41,303 nt of DNA from an uncultured Bacteriovoracaceae bacterium (GTDB lineage Bacteria > Bdellovibrionota > Bacteriovoracia > Bacteriovoracales > Bacteriovoracaceae): the NCBI GenBank assembly GCA_937923325.1, contig CAKZUQ010000005.1:1-41303 (forward strand), written 5' to 3'. This document shows, one piece after another, positions 33,315 to 40,979 of this stretch. Numbering within the stretch: the stretch's first letter is position 1; each line of letters begins with the position of its first letter. Both the position numbers and the translations under genes were made by a program. Under the pieces are notes generated by a model that saw only the letters and a program-made list of their open reading frames with translations, did no database searches and was not told where the DNA came from.

Positions 33315-34484
33315 TTAGTCGAATAACAAAAGAAAGCTTTCTAATTTTAAGAACATTTCCTCATATTCACTATTAGTTTCACTTAATAATGTAATTCCCC
33401 CACCACTACCATAAGATAACTCATTACTTTTAAAGCTAATATCAGCAGTTCGAATATTAATCGAAGCTGCTCTTAAGGATTTGTGAAATACAATAGTTGA
33501 TCCACAGTAAATTCCTCGAGGAACTGTTTCTATTTCTTGAAGTAGTTGCATCGCTTTATTTTTTGGTGCACCAGTAATACTTCCACCAGGAAAAATTTTT
33601 GAAATAATGTCTAAGAGGTTCGTTTCTTTTGGTATCTTTGTTTTTATCTGGGAGTATTGATGCCAAATTTTAGGAACAACTAACTTAGCTTTTTTAAAGA
33701 CTACTTTTGATGGAGTTAAAGCAATTCTAGTTAAGTCATTTCGCATTAAATCTGTGATCATAAAAAGCTCAGATTGCTCTTTTTTACTATTAAGAAGTTT
33801 TTGCCAAGACTTTTTATCTTGCGTTGTTGTGCCTTTAATTGGCATTGTTATTATTTCATCTCCAACAATTGAAAATAAGCACTCTGGAGAATTAGAAAGA
33901 ATCAGTTGATCTATACTTTCAATATATGTTGCATGTGCATAAGCTGATAGACTTTTCTTTTTAGAGAAAAAACTATCAAGGAAGTCTTCATAATTAATAT
34001 TCTTATTAAATTTATAAGTAAATTTTTCTGTTAAGTTTAATTGATAACAATTTCCTGCCATAAGGTTTTTTTGAACGCTATTAAATTTATCAGTATAGAG
34101 CTCTTTTGAGCTGGCAGCAACATTTTTTAAATTAATACGATTAGAAGATGTAAAATTATTATTAACAACTTTGGACTCTTTATAGAAAATTATAATTGCT
34201 AATAAATCATTTTCTTGAATATCACATATATTTTCAAAGATGTATCCAAGTTCATAGTATAAATGAAAAACAGTAGGATTAAGATTTTTGTCAGATATTT
34301 TATAAGCTTTTAATTCTTTTTTTAAATAGCTGATACTATCTTTAAACTCTATTCCATCTAAAAGGTTAACTCTTTTATTTTTATATATTGCATAGGCGTA
34401 CTGTGCCTTATTTAATAGTAGGAGTTTATTGGTATTTCTTAATTTGAATAAACTAAAAAGCTTACTGTTGTTTTTGCTGTTCAT
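33315..34484 (-). CDS. PabB-like chorismate-utilising enzyme
   Basis: 389 aa from the ATG at 34484 (overlaps dnaB by 23 bases). The frame continues upstream to a TTG at 34535 but without support. The C-terminal chorismate-binding domain is clear: PIKGTTTQD, LFMITDLMRNDLTRIA, FPGGSITGAPKNKAMQLLQEIE, YCGSTIVF, IRTADI, and YGSGGGITLLSETNSEYEE. Together they fit aminodeoxychorismate synthase component I (folate, p-aminobenzoate branch). The pabA and pabC genes are not here; an anthranilate synthase cannot be fully ruled out. Confidence 0.85.
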   Translation of the reverse strand: MNSKNNSKLFSLFKLRNTNKLLLLNKAQYAYAIYKNKRVNLLDGIEFKDSISYLKKELKAYKISDKNLNPTVFHLYYELGYIFENICDIQENDLLAIIIFYKESKVVNNNFTSSNRINLKNVAASSKELYTDKFNSVQKNLMAGNCYQLNLTEKFTYKFNKNINYEDFLDSFFSKKKSLSAYAHATYIESIDQLILSNSPECLFSIVGDEIITMPIKGTTTQDKKSWQKLLNSKKEQSELFMITDLMRNDLTRIALTPSKVVFKKAKLVVPKIWHQYSQIKTKIPKETNLLDIISKIFPGGSITGAPKNKAMQLLQEIETVPRGIYCGSTIVFHKSLRAASINIRTADISFKSNELSYGSGGGITLLSETNSEYEEMFLKLESFLLLFD

Positions 34485-35805
34485 GATATTGAGGAGACAG
34501 TTCTGCAAATTTTGTCTGACTAGCAATCCATGCAAGTTCTACAGTACCTTGTTCCCCGGCCCTGTTCTTTGCAATGATAACTTCGGCAATACCTTTTTTA
34601 GGTGAATTTTCATCATAGTACTCTTCTCTGTGAAGAAGCATAACAATATCGGCATCCTGCTCTATTGAACCTGATTCCCTTAAGTCTTGAAGTTGTGGCC
34701 TTCTATCTGTTCTTGATGTTGCTGAACGATTCAACTGAGATAAAGCTATAATTGGGCACTTTAGTTCTTTTGCCAGTTCTTTAATCCCCCTTGAAATTTC
34801 TGCAATCTCTTGTTCTCTTGAACTTTTTTGAACATGGGGTTTCATTAACTGAAGGTAGTCGATAATAATCATACCTAGACCTTGATCAGTCTTAACTTTT
34901 CTGGCCTGAGATTTTATATCTAAAATTGTTGTTCCTGCAGAATCATTTATGAATATTGGAACATTAGATAGAGTTCTAATCGCAGTTGCAATATTTCTCA
35001 TATCGACATCGTTGTAATCATTTGTTCTAAGTTTTCTAGAATCTACATTTGCTTCACTTGAAAGAAGCCTTCCAGAAAGTTCAGGCGATAACATCTCATA
35101 TGAGTAAACCATAACAGGTAGATTACTTGCCTTAGATGAGTTCACAGCTAAGTTTAAAGCAAAAGCAGTTTTTCCCATTGCTGGTCTGGCTGCAATAATA
35201 ATCATCTGTCCGGCCTGTAGACCTAATAACTTCTTATCGACACTAGTAAACCCAGTTGTTAGTCCTAAAATCTCACCTTCTTTACGTTTTCCTTTTTCCA
35301 TATTCTTTAAGTTTTCTTTTAAAGAATCTTTTAAAGTAACAACAAAGTTAGTTCTTGTTTGACTGGCCAAATTAAAAAAGCTTGATTCAACTTCATCTAA
35401 GAATGTTTTTATATCTCCAGTAAAATTCATTCCCTGGTCAGATATTCTCATTGAGTTTCTTACGATATTTCTTAGAACTGCTTTATTTTTTACAATTTTA
35501 GCATAGTGATAAATATTAGCTGATGAAGCTGTATCTTCAACAAGTTCTACGATAGCACTTTGACCACCTATAGCTTCTAATTTACCTTTATCATTTAAGT
35601 CTGAGCAAACACTAATTATGTCGAAAGGTTTATCTGTAGTATAAAGACTATTGATACTTTCAAAAATTTGAACGTACTGAGGGTGATAAAAATCATCTGC
35701 TTGAATTTGAACATCAGTGACTTCATCGAAAGCTTTATTATCTACTAAAAGTGATCCAATAAAAGCTTTTTCAGCAATAAAATCGTGAGGTAATTCTTGA
35801 CTCAT
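34462..35805 (-). CDS. dnaB: Replicative DNA helicase DnaB
   Basis: 447 aa hexameric helicase for chromosome replication. The N-terminal DnaB domain (about 1-100; PHDFIAEKAFIGSLLVDNKAFDEV) and the RecA-like motor with Walker A ARPAMGKTAFALNLA near 209, Walker B IIDYLQLM, and the arginine finger region SQLNRSATSR...DLRESGSIEQDADIV are all present. It lies just downstream of rplI, in the classical rpsF-rpsR-rplI-dnaB order. Confidence 0.97.
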   Translation of the reverse strand: MSQELPHDFIAEKAFIGSLLVDNKAFDEVTDVQIQADDFYHPQYVQIFESINSLYTTDKPFDIISVCSDLNDKGKLEAIGGQSAIVELVEDTASSANIYHYAKIVKNKAVLRNIVRNSMRISDQGMNFTGDIKTFLDEVESSFFNLASQTRTNFVVTLKDSLKENLKNMEKGKRKEGEILGLTTGFTSVDKKLLGLQAGQMIIIAARPAMGKTAFALNLAVNSSKASNLPVMVYSYEMLSPELSGRLLSSEANVDSRKLRTNDYNDVDMRNIATAIRTLSNVPIFINDSAGTTILDIKSQARKVKTDQGLGMIIIDYLQLMKPHVQKSSREQEIAEISRGIKELAKELKCPIIALSQLNRSATSRTDRRPQLQDLRESGSIEQDADIVMLLHREEYYDENSPKKGIAEVIIAKNRAGEQGTVELAWIASQTKFAELSPQYHEQQKQQ

Positions 35806-35813
35806 TCTAAACC

Positions 35814-35853
35814 CTTAAAAAAAAGAAAGCCCCTCAAATAATGAGAGGCCTAT
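35814..35853 (-). terminator. Intrinsic terminator of rplI
   Basis: Minus-strand stem GGCCTCTCA / TGAGGGGC (one wobble) followed by TTTC and eight Ts, between rplI and dnaB. It should limit read-through from the ribosomal genes into dnaB. Confidence 0.85.
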
Positions 35854-35864
35854 AAAAAACTAAA

Positions 35865-36437
35865 TTATGCTTCTGATTCTTCTTCAGCTTTAGCTGCAGC
35901 TTCTTCAGCTTCTTTAGCAGCAGCCATTTCAGCTCTAAGTCTCTTAGACTCTGCCATCGCTTCTTGCTTAGCTTTTAGTTCAGCCATTTGCTTTTCATCA
36001 GCTTTAACTTCGATCTTAAAAGTCGCGTCAACACCTTTGAATAACTTCGCTTTAATTTCGTACTCACCTAAAGTTTTGATAGCAACATCAACGTTAATTT
36101 GTCTTTTTTCAACTATTATATCTTGCGCTTCTAAAGCTTTAGATAATTCACTAGCTGTAACAGTTCCAAATAAAGATCCATTTCCACCAACTTTTTTAAT
36201 TAAAGTTAGTTTCGTAGAACTTAGTTTTTTAGCTGTTGCAGTAGCTTCAGCTTTTTCAGCCTCTACTTTTTTACCAAGCATTTTTTGGTAATCATTCATT
36301 TGCTTAGAGTTAGACTCATCAGCTAAGATTGCTTGTCTATTAGGAATTAAAAAGTTTCTAGCGTATCCTTCAGATACGTTTACGATCTCTCCAACACTTC
36401 CTAAAGACTTAACTTTATCTGTTAATATAACCTTCAT
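35865..36437 (-). CDS. rplI: 50S ribosomal protein L9
   Basis: 190 aa. The N-terminal rRNA-binding domain MKVILTDKVKSLGSVGEIVNVSEGYARNFLIP is canonical, and the connecting helix and the C-terminal domain follow. The C-terminus is about 35-40 residues longer than the usual 150 and ends in an Ala/Glu/Lys-rich coiled-coil tail (AEMAAAKEAEEAAAKAEEESEA). It lies between the DUF2232 gene and dnaB. Confidence 0.96.
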   Translation of the reverse strand: MKVILTDKVKSLGSVGEIVNVSEGYARNFLIPNRQAILADESNSKQMNDYQKMLGKKVEAEKAEATATAKKLSSTKLTLIKKVGGNGSLFGTVTASELSKALEAQDIIVEKRQINVDVAIKTLGEYEIKAKLFKGVDATFKIEVKADEKQMAELKAKQEAMAESKRLRAEMAAAKEAEEAAAKAEEESEA

Positions 36438-36455
36438 AGGGTTCTCCTTAAATTA

Positions 36456-37424
36456 TTATTTCTTTATAAAAAATCTTCTAAAATTAAAAAACATATCAAA
36501 TAGTCCAATCAAAACTAATATGTAATTTGCAGTGACCATGGTGAATACAATAAGTATGGTTCTAAATATACCTGTTACATTTACATAGTTTAAGAAACTA
36601 ATATAGATCCCAAAACCTTGAAAAAAGTAAAATACACTTAAAGCACTTATTAATACACTTCCAATCGTTGGTAAAATAGTCGAAAATTGATCTCCAACTA
36701 AAACCATTGCAAGAGATATAATCACTAGCCATATCAAATGGTCCGGCAGTCTTATATACATCAAGCTAAACTCTGATATCGCACTAGATTTAGTTCTAAG
36801 TAAGAATCGCTGGCTTCGAATCAACAAAAATAGATTAAACCAAATAATCATAAAAGATCCTGCTACAAGGTAAGCTGGTGCTTTCTCGATAACAGCATCT
36901 GCAAAAAGATTTGGTTGATCTAAAAGAGTTAAAGTTTCAAAAACTTCAGCTGACTCTCCTGATTTCTTTAACTCTTCTTTTTGAAGGTCAAAGGCCTCTT
37001 TATTTTCAATAATTGTGTTTAATACAAATTGCTTTAGAGTTAAATTTTTAAAGCTAAGAGCTGAGTAACTGGCCATACTAATCGAACCAATTAAAACAAG
37101 TCCTCCAATAAATATTCCTTTAACAGGAGATATCTTAAGCCTAATAATCTCTGAAATCATAATCGAAATAAGAGTTACAAGGGCATAAACAGCAAAACTA
37201 AAAATAGACTTAAAAATAACAGTACTTACAAAGTAACTTATTACTAAAAGTATTAATGATAAAATAATTCCTTTTTTTCTTCCAATAAACGATGACGCTA
37301 AAGCCAAAGGATAAGGAGAAAAAACTGACATGAAGACACTAGCAGACATTAAAAGACTTGTTACGCCTAAAATTACCGCTCGCCCTAAAGAGAGCTGAAT
37401 ATTTTTATCATCAACTGATTGCAC
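36456..37424 (-). CDS. DUF2232 (YybS-like) membrane protein
   Basis: 322 aa with seven or eight membrane segments (LGVTSLLMSASVFMSVFSPYPLALASSFIGR, GIILSLILLVISYFVSTVIF and later ones). The arrangement, and its place between rpsR and rplI, is that of YybS/DUF2232 proteins in firmicutes and other phyla. GTG start, with no strong Shine-Dalgarno, ten bases after the rpsF-rpsR stop. Confidence 0.8.
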   Translation of the reverse strand: MQSVDDKNIQLSLGRAVILGVTSLLMSASVFMSVFSPYPLALASSFIGRKKGIILSLILLVISYFVSTVIFKSIFSFAVYALVTLISIMISEIIRLKISPVKGIFIGGLVLIGSISMASYSALSFKNLTLKQFVLNTIIENKEAFDLQKEELKKSGESAEVFETLTLLDQPNLFADAVIEKAPAYLVAGSFMIIWFNLFLLIRSQRFLLRTKSSAISEFSLMYIRLPDHLIWLVIISLAMVLVGDQFSTILPTIGSVLISALSVFYFFQGFGIYISFLNYVNVTGIFRTILIVFTMVTANYILVLIGLFDMFFNFRRFFIKK

Positions 37425-37434
37425 TTAAGATCAA

Positions 37435-38031
37435 TTATCTAGCTACGTGATTGTTCATGTAACTGATAAGTCCAATACATCTACCACGCTTAACTGCTGT
37501 GTTAGCTGCTCTTTGGTACTTAGGTCTTAAACCAGTAACTCTAGCTGGAGAAATTTTACCAAACTCGTTTACTAACCATGAGTAAGAGTTTGTATTTTTC
37601 CAATCTGGACGAGTTTTCTTTTCAGAAAAATAACAAGACTTTCTCTTAGCAAATTGCTTCTTCTCTTTAATAGAGTCAATAGCGTCTTCACCTTGAACAG
37701 AAAATGGGTTTACATAAGTTTTAACGATCTCTGCTTGATCAGCGTCAACACCTAATTTAATGAACATAAACTTTAAAACGTCTTCAGAAATTTTAAATCT
37801 TCTTTCTAATTCTGTGTTACAGCTAGTGTTTGACTTGTACATAATGTAGAAATAGTTTCCACGTACAATACCATTTGAAGTTGGTTGAGCAAATTGTTTT
37901 ACTCCCCAGTTTTCATCGATTAGTACTTCACCATCGAAATTAGATATTGTTTCTTTAACAATATCAGTTACTTTTTTGACTGCATCTTCGCCCGCTTCCG
38001 CACGAAGAACAAATGCCGATTCATAAATCAT
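37435..38031 (-). CDS. rpsF: Fused 30S ribosomal proteins S6 and S18
   Basis: 198 aa in one uninterrupted frame. Residues 1 to about 100 are S6 (MIYESAFVLRAEAGEDAV, ENWGVKQFAQPT, NYFYIMYKS, LERRFKISEDVLKFMFIKL). A Lys/Glu-rich linker of about 25 residues follows. Residues about 128-198 are a full-length S18 (KRKSCYFSEKK, WLVNEFGKISPARVTGLRPKYQRAANTAVKRGRCIGLISY). Separate rpsF and rpsR with ssb often between them are the norm. No Met, and no ATG/GTG/TTG in frame with a ribosome-binding site, occurs in the junction, so internal initiation of S18 is not supported. AGGAGG lies five bases before the ATG. S6 and S18 are direct partners on the 30S platform, so the fusion makes structural sense. Confidence 0.93.
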   Translation of the reverse strand: MIYESAFVLRAEAGEDAVKKVTDIVKETISNFDGEVLIDENWGVKQFAQPTSNGIVRGNYFYIMYKSNTSCNTELERRFKISEDVLKFMFIKLGVDADQAEIVKTYVNPFSVQGEDAIDSIKEKKQFAKRKSCYFSEKKTRPDWKNTNSYSWLVNEFGKISPARVTGLRPKYQRAANTAVKRGRCIGLISYMNNHVAR

Positions 38032-38057
38032 ACATTCCTCCTGGATTTATATATAAA

Positions 38058-38083
38058 GCCCCTAAATTCAAATACTTAGGAGC
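38058..38083 (-). promoter_or_regulatory. Leader hairpin of the S6-S18 gene
   Basis: On the minus strand GCTCCTAA / TTAGGGGC (one G-U) forms an 8-bp stem in the leader, 15 bases before the AGGAGG of the fused gene. The CTCCT in the upstream arm is complementary to AGGAG of the ribosome-binding site, so an alternative pairing could hide it. The CCG-containing bulge of known S6:S18 leader motifs is not evident. Confidence 0.4.
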
Positions 38084-38274
38084 GAGATTTGTGTATAGAT
38101 TATTACTATTTTATAAATGTGCACGTAAGATAACAGAAAAACCGCTATAGTTAAAGATGTTTTTATAAAGAGGACAAATCTACTTATTACAGCAAGTTAA
38201 TGCAAAGCAAAACAACTTGAAAGCTTATCAACATCTAGATATAACCTTTCTACAAACATAACAAAGGATGAACT

Positions 38275-38679
38275 ATGACAGAATTAATTCAAGAAATCAT
38301 TAGTAAAGTTGGTGTTAACCAAGATCAAGCTGAAGGTGGCCTAGGTGCAGTTTTAACTTTTGCTAAAGAGCAATTAAATTCAGAGAATTTCTCTAAAATT
38401 ACAGAACAAATTAATGGAGCAGATGAAATAATGCAAAAGTTTTCTAATCTTTCAAACACTGAAGCTGGTGGGATGAACTTAGGTGGACTTCTTGGTTCTG
38501 CAACGTCTGCATTAGGAATTAACTCTGACAACCTTGGAGGAATTGCATCAATCGTTTCAAATCTATCAAGTCTTGATTTAGACCTTGATACACTTAAGAA
38601 ATTTGCTCCCATTATTAGCAATTTTCTTGAAGCTAAAGGTTTTGGAGATATTGCATCTAAAATCAATACTTTACTATAA
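38275..38679 (+). CDS. DUF2780-like protein
   Basis: 134 aa. QAEGGLGAVLTFAKEQLNSENFSKITEQINGADEIM...GGLLGSATSALGI has the pattern of DUF2780 (VcgC/VcgE) proteins: a helical bundle with a Gly-rich middle. No signal peptide; the function of the family is unknown. AAGGATG precedes the ATG closely. It is followed by a strong hairpin. Confidence 0.8.
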   Translation: MTELIQEIISKVGVNQDQAEGGLGAVLTFAKEQLNSENFSKITEQINGADEIMQKFSNLSNTEAGGMNLGGLLGSATSALGINSDNLGGIASIVSNLSSLDLDLDTLKKFAPIISNFLEAKGFGDIASKINTLL

Positions 38680-38689
38680 TATATAATTC

Positions 38690-38712
38690 GTACCTTGGAC
38701 TCTCCAAGGTAC
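38690..38712 (+). terminator. Perfect hairpin downstream of the DUF2780 gene
   Basis: GTACCTTGG / CCAAGGTAC with a 5-nt loop, 10 bases after the stop codon. No T-run follows, so it may act as a 3'-end stabiliser or processing site rather than an intrinsic terminator. Confidence 0.5.
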
Positions 38713-38842
38713 TGCTACACACTTCAAAACAATATTTTAATATTTTATAAATATAGCTTGTAGATATTAAGCCACAAAGAATTTTAACCCTATCTTAATC
38801 TAAAGAACCTAAGTAACTTAATAAGAAAGACAAAGCAATCCC

Positions 38843-38968
38843 TTAGGAATCTTCAGAGCATATAGCGTCCGAAGTTTCCAAGTCCTGGTTGGCCTGAATG
38901 TTTTCAAAGTTTTCAAGAGTGGAGTAATTCCACAAGGACTCAAAGGGAATGATATGAAAATAATCCAT
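38843..38968 (-). CDS. 41-aa small protein with strong ribosome-binding site
   Basis: A short frame with ATG at 38968 and TAA at 38843. GAGGAGGT sits directly upstream (AGGAGG five bases before the ATG), one of the strongest ribosome-binding sites in the window. The product is acidic with aromatic residues near the N-terminus (MDYFHIIPFESLWNYS), a Glu/Asn-rich middle, and one Cys near the end (DAICSEDS). It lies 132 bases downstream of rng on the same strand and is less AT-rich than its flanks. No family is recognised; it may be a small regulatory protein or leader peptide. Confidence 0.55.
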   Translation of the reverse strand: MDYFHIIPFESLWNYSTLENFENIQANQDLETSDAICSEDS

Positions 38969-39049
38969 ATGCACCTCCTCGATTCTTATTTACAAGTATA
39001 AACGAGAAAAGATTCTTAATCTAATACAATAAAGAGATGACAATTATCT

Positions 39050-39094
39050 AATATCTAAAAATAGTAATTATGTAATTGTTAAAATTTAGATATT
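39050..39094 (-). other. Long-arm hairpin after rng
   Basis: Perfect inverted repeat AATATCTAAA / TTTAGATATT (10 bp) around a 25-base AT-rich loop, just after the rng stop codon and before the 41-aa gene. No T-run follows on the minus strand, so terminator function is uncertain. Confidence 0.4.
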
Positions 39095-39100
39095 TGTCCA

Positions 39101-40675
39101 CTAGTAATCTTGAGTAAAAATTTCATATTGCTCAATATGATAAGAATTGTCGGCTCTTATCACTAAATTTTTTCCAAAATTCTCTTCTAGAGACTCAATA
39201 ACTTCAAAGTCTTCACTTGATAATTGGGCTGACACCTCTGGGTGAGCATAAACTGATATTTTAGGACCTTTAGCCTTTTTCATAGCTTTATTGATCTCTC
39301 TAACTAACTCATAGCAAACTGTTGTTACAGACTTTACCTGTCCAGTTCCTTCACAGTAAGCACAAGGCTCACACATCACCCTAGTCAATGTGTCTCTAGT
39401 TCTTTTTCTAGTCATTTCAACTAATCCAAGTCCAGATATTGGAAGTACATTTGTTTTGGATCTATCTTTCTTTAAAATTTCTAAAAGAGCTTGATAAACC
39501 TGCTCTCTATTCTCTTCTTTTTCCATATCAATAAAATCAATAATGATAATACCACCACAATTTCTCAATCTTAATTGATAAGCAATCTCTTTAACAGCCT
39601 CAAGATTAGTCCTAAGGATTGTTTCTTCTAAACTTTTTTTCCCAACGAACTTCCCAGTATTAATATCTATAGAAACAAGAGCTTCTGTTTGATCAATATT
39701 TAATGATCCACCAGATTTTAAGTAAACCTTGTTACTTATTGCTCGCTCAATTTCTATATCGATCTGATAATGTTCAAATATAGGCATTTCATTATCATAA
39801 AGCCTCACCTTTCCTTTTAATTGAGGCAGAAACTTTGATGCAAATTTTTCCACTAACTTCATAGTTGATTTATTATCGACAACTATTTCAGTTACGTCTT
39901 CATCAGTAATGTCGCGCAAAGTTCTTTCAATAAAACCGAGATCATTAAATGCGGCCGATGGAGCTTTAACTGTTTCCAACCTTTTTTGAATATCTTTCCA
40001 TATATGCGTGAGCATCGAAAAATCACTCTTTAAAGTTTTATGTGATTGACCTTCAGCAACTGTTCTAGCAATTAATCCTCTTCCCTCAGGTCTAATAGAC
40101 TCTAACACAGACTTTAATCGATCTCTTTCTTGGTCACTTTCTATTCTTCTAGACACTCCAATATGTTCTATAAAAGGCATATAAACAATATGTCTTCCAG
40201 CTAAAGTTATATGTCTTGTTATTCTAGGACCTTTTGTAGAAATGGGTTCTTTAGCTACTTGTACTAAAATCTCATCTCCCTCTTTTAATATTTCTTGAAT
40301 TTTTAGATCGTCTCTATACCTTAAGTCGACAGTCTCAGATAGAGAAGAGAGTTCATCAGGTATGACTTGTCCAACCTTTATATTACTCTTTTCTTTTTCC
40401 TCTAACTTAGTGGCCATCTCTCTTTGTTCTTCCAAAGTTGGGATATAAGCGTCATCAACATATAAAAATGCTGCTCGCTCATATCCAATATCAACAAATG
40501 CAGACTGCATTCCAGGAAGTACTCGTAAAACTTTTCCTAGATATATGTTTCCAACGGAGGGTTTATTTTTAGAAGGTGTAGACCTTTCTATTAAGAAGTC
40601 TAGTATCTCACCATTTTGCACGAGTGCAACTCGACTCTCATTATGAGTCTGATTAATTACCAATTCTTTGGCCAT
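39101..40675 (-). CDS. rng: Ribonuclease G/E family endoribonuclease
   Basis: 524 aa from the ATG at 40675 (protein MAKELVINQT), chosen because AAGG lies nine bases upstream; the frame continues to 40717 without support. The S1-like RNA-binding insertion covers about 35-120 (SVGNIYLGKVLRVLPGMQSAFVDIGYERAAFL). The catalytic Asp are in SIDINTGKFVG (near 335) and IIIDFIDME (near 378), and the zinc-link cysteines in CEPCAYCEGTG (near 434). It lacks the long C-terminal scaffold of RNase E, so RNase G is the better name. It processes rRNA and mRNA 5' ends. Confidence 0.93.
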   Translation of the reverse strand: MAKELVINQTHNESRVALVQNGEILDFLIERSTPSKNKPSVGNIYLGKVLRVLPGMQSAFVDIGYERAAFLYVDDAYIPTLEEQREMATKLEEKEKSNIKVGQVIPDELSSLSETVDLRYRDDLKIQEILKEGDEILVQVAKEPISTKGPRITRHITLAGRHIVYMPFIEHIGVSRRIESDQERDRLKSVLESIRPEGRGLIARTVAEGQSHKTLKSDFSMLTHIWKDIQKRLETVKAPSAAFNDLGFIERTLRDITDEDVTEIVVDNKSTMKLVEKFASKFLPQLKGKVRLYDNEMPIFEHYQIDIEIERAISNKVYLKSGGSLNIDQTEALVSIDINTGKFVGKKSLEETILRTNLEAVKEIAYQLRLRNCGGIIIIDFIDMEKEENREQVYQALLEILKKDRSKTNVLPISGLGLVEMTRKRTRDTLTRVMCEPCAYCEGTGQVKSVTTVCYELVREINKAMKKAKGPKISVYAHPEVSAQLSSEDFEVIESLEENFGKNLVIRADNSYHIEQYEIFTQDY

Positions 40676-40979
40676 AAATGTCGCCTTTTTTAAACTTTTT
40701 AAATTAAATACATGCATAGCTTAACACAAAGCTAGGATAGAATGATAGATGAATATTTTCACCTATCATATATAAACTCCTCTACTCAAAAAGCATTAAT
40801 TGAAATAATTAATTGAAATAAATGCCATCTTTTATTCACGATTTTAATTCTCATAGACAAGATTTATAATTCTATTAGAAACTCCAAACTACTGATAATA
40901 CTAGATTTCAGACTTTTTCTGTCAAGATTATTTAAAATGGGTCAATAATTTAATAAGTATTAAAGGTTTTGGAGAAAGC
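40676..40979. other. Divergent intergenic region between rng and a lipoprotein gene
   Basis: No gene seen. It holds an inverted repeat ATGATAG/CTATCAT (40742-40748 and 40763-40769, 14-base spacing), a perfect 13-bp tandem duplication at 40795-40820, and AT-rich blocks that could serve as -10 elements for both genes. GGAG precedes the lipoprotein ATG. Confidence 0.45.
40795..40820. repeat. Perfect 13-bp tandem duplication
   Basis: ATTAATTGAAATA occurs twice without a gap (40795-40807 and 40808-40820) in the divergent promoter region of rng and the lipoprotein gene. Copy number could affect spacing of promoter or operator elements. Confidence 0.9.

Noticed and set aside
37435..38031. S6-S18 fusion as a frameshift artefact
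   Set aside because: The frame is continuous across the linker with no stop, no start codon at the S18 end and no second ribosome-binding site, so an artefact would need two compensating errors. Kept as a fusion.
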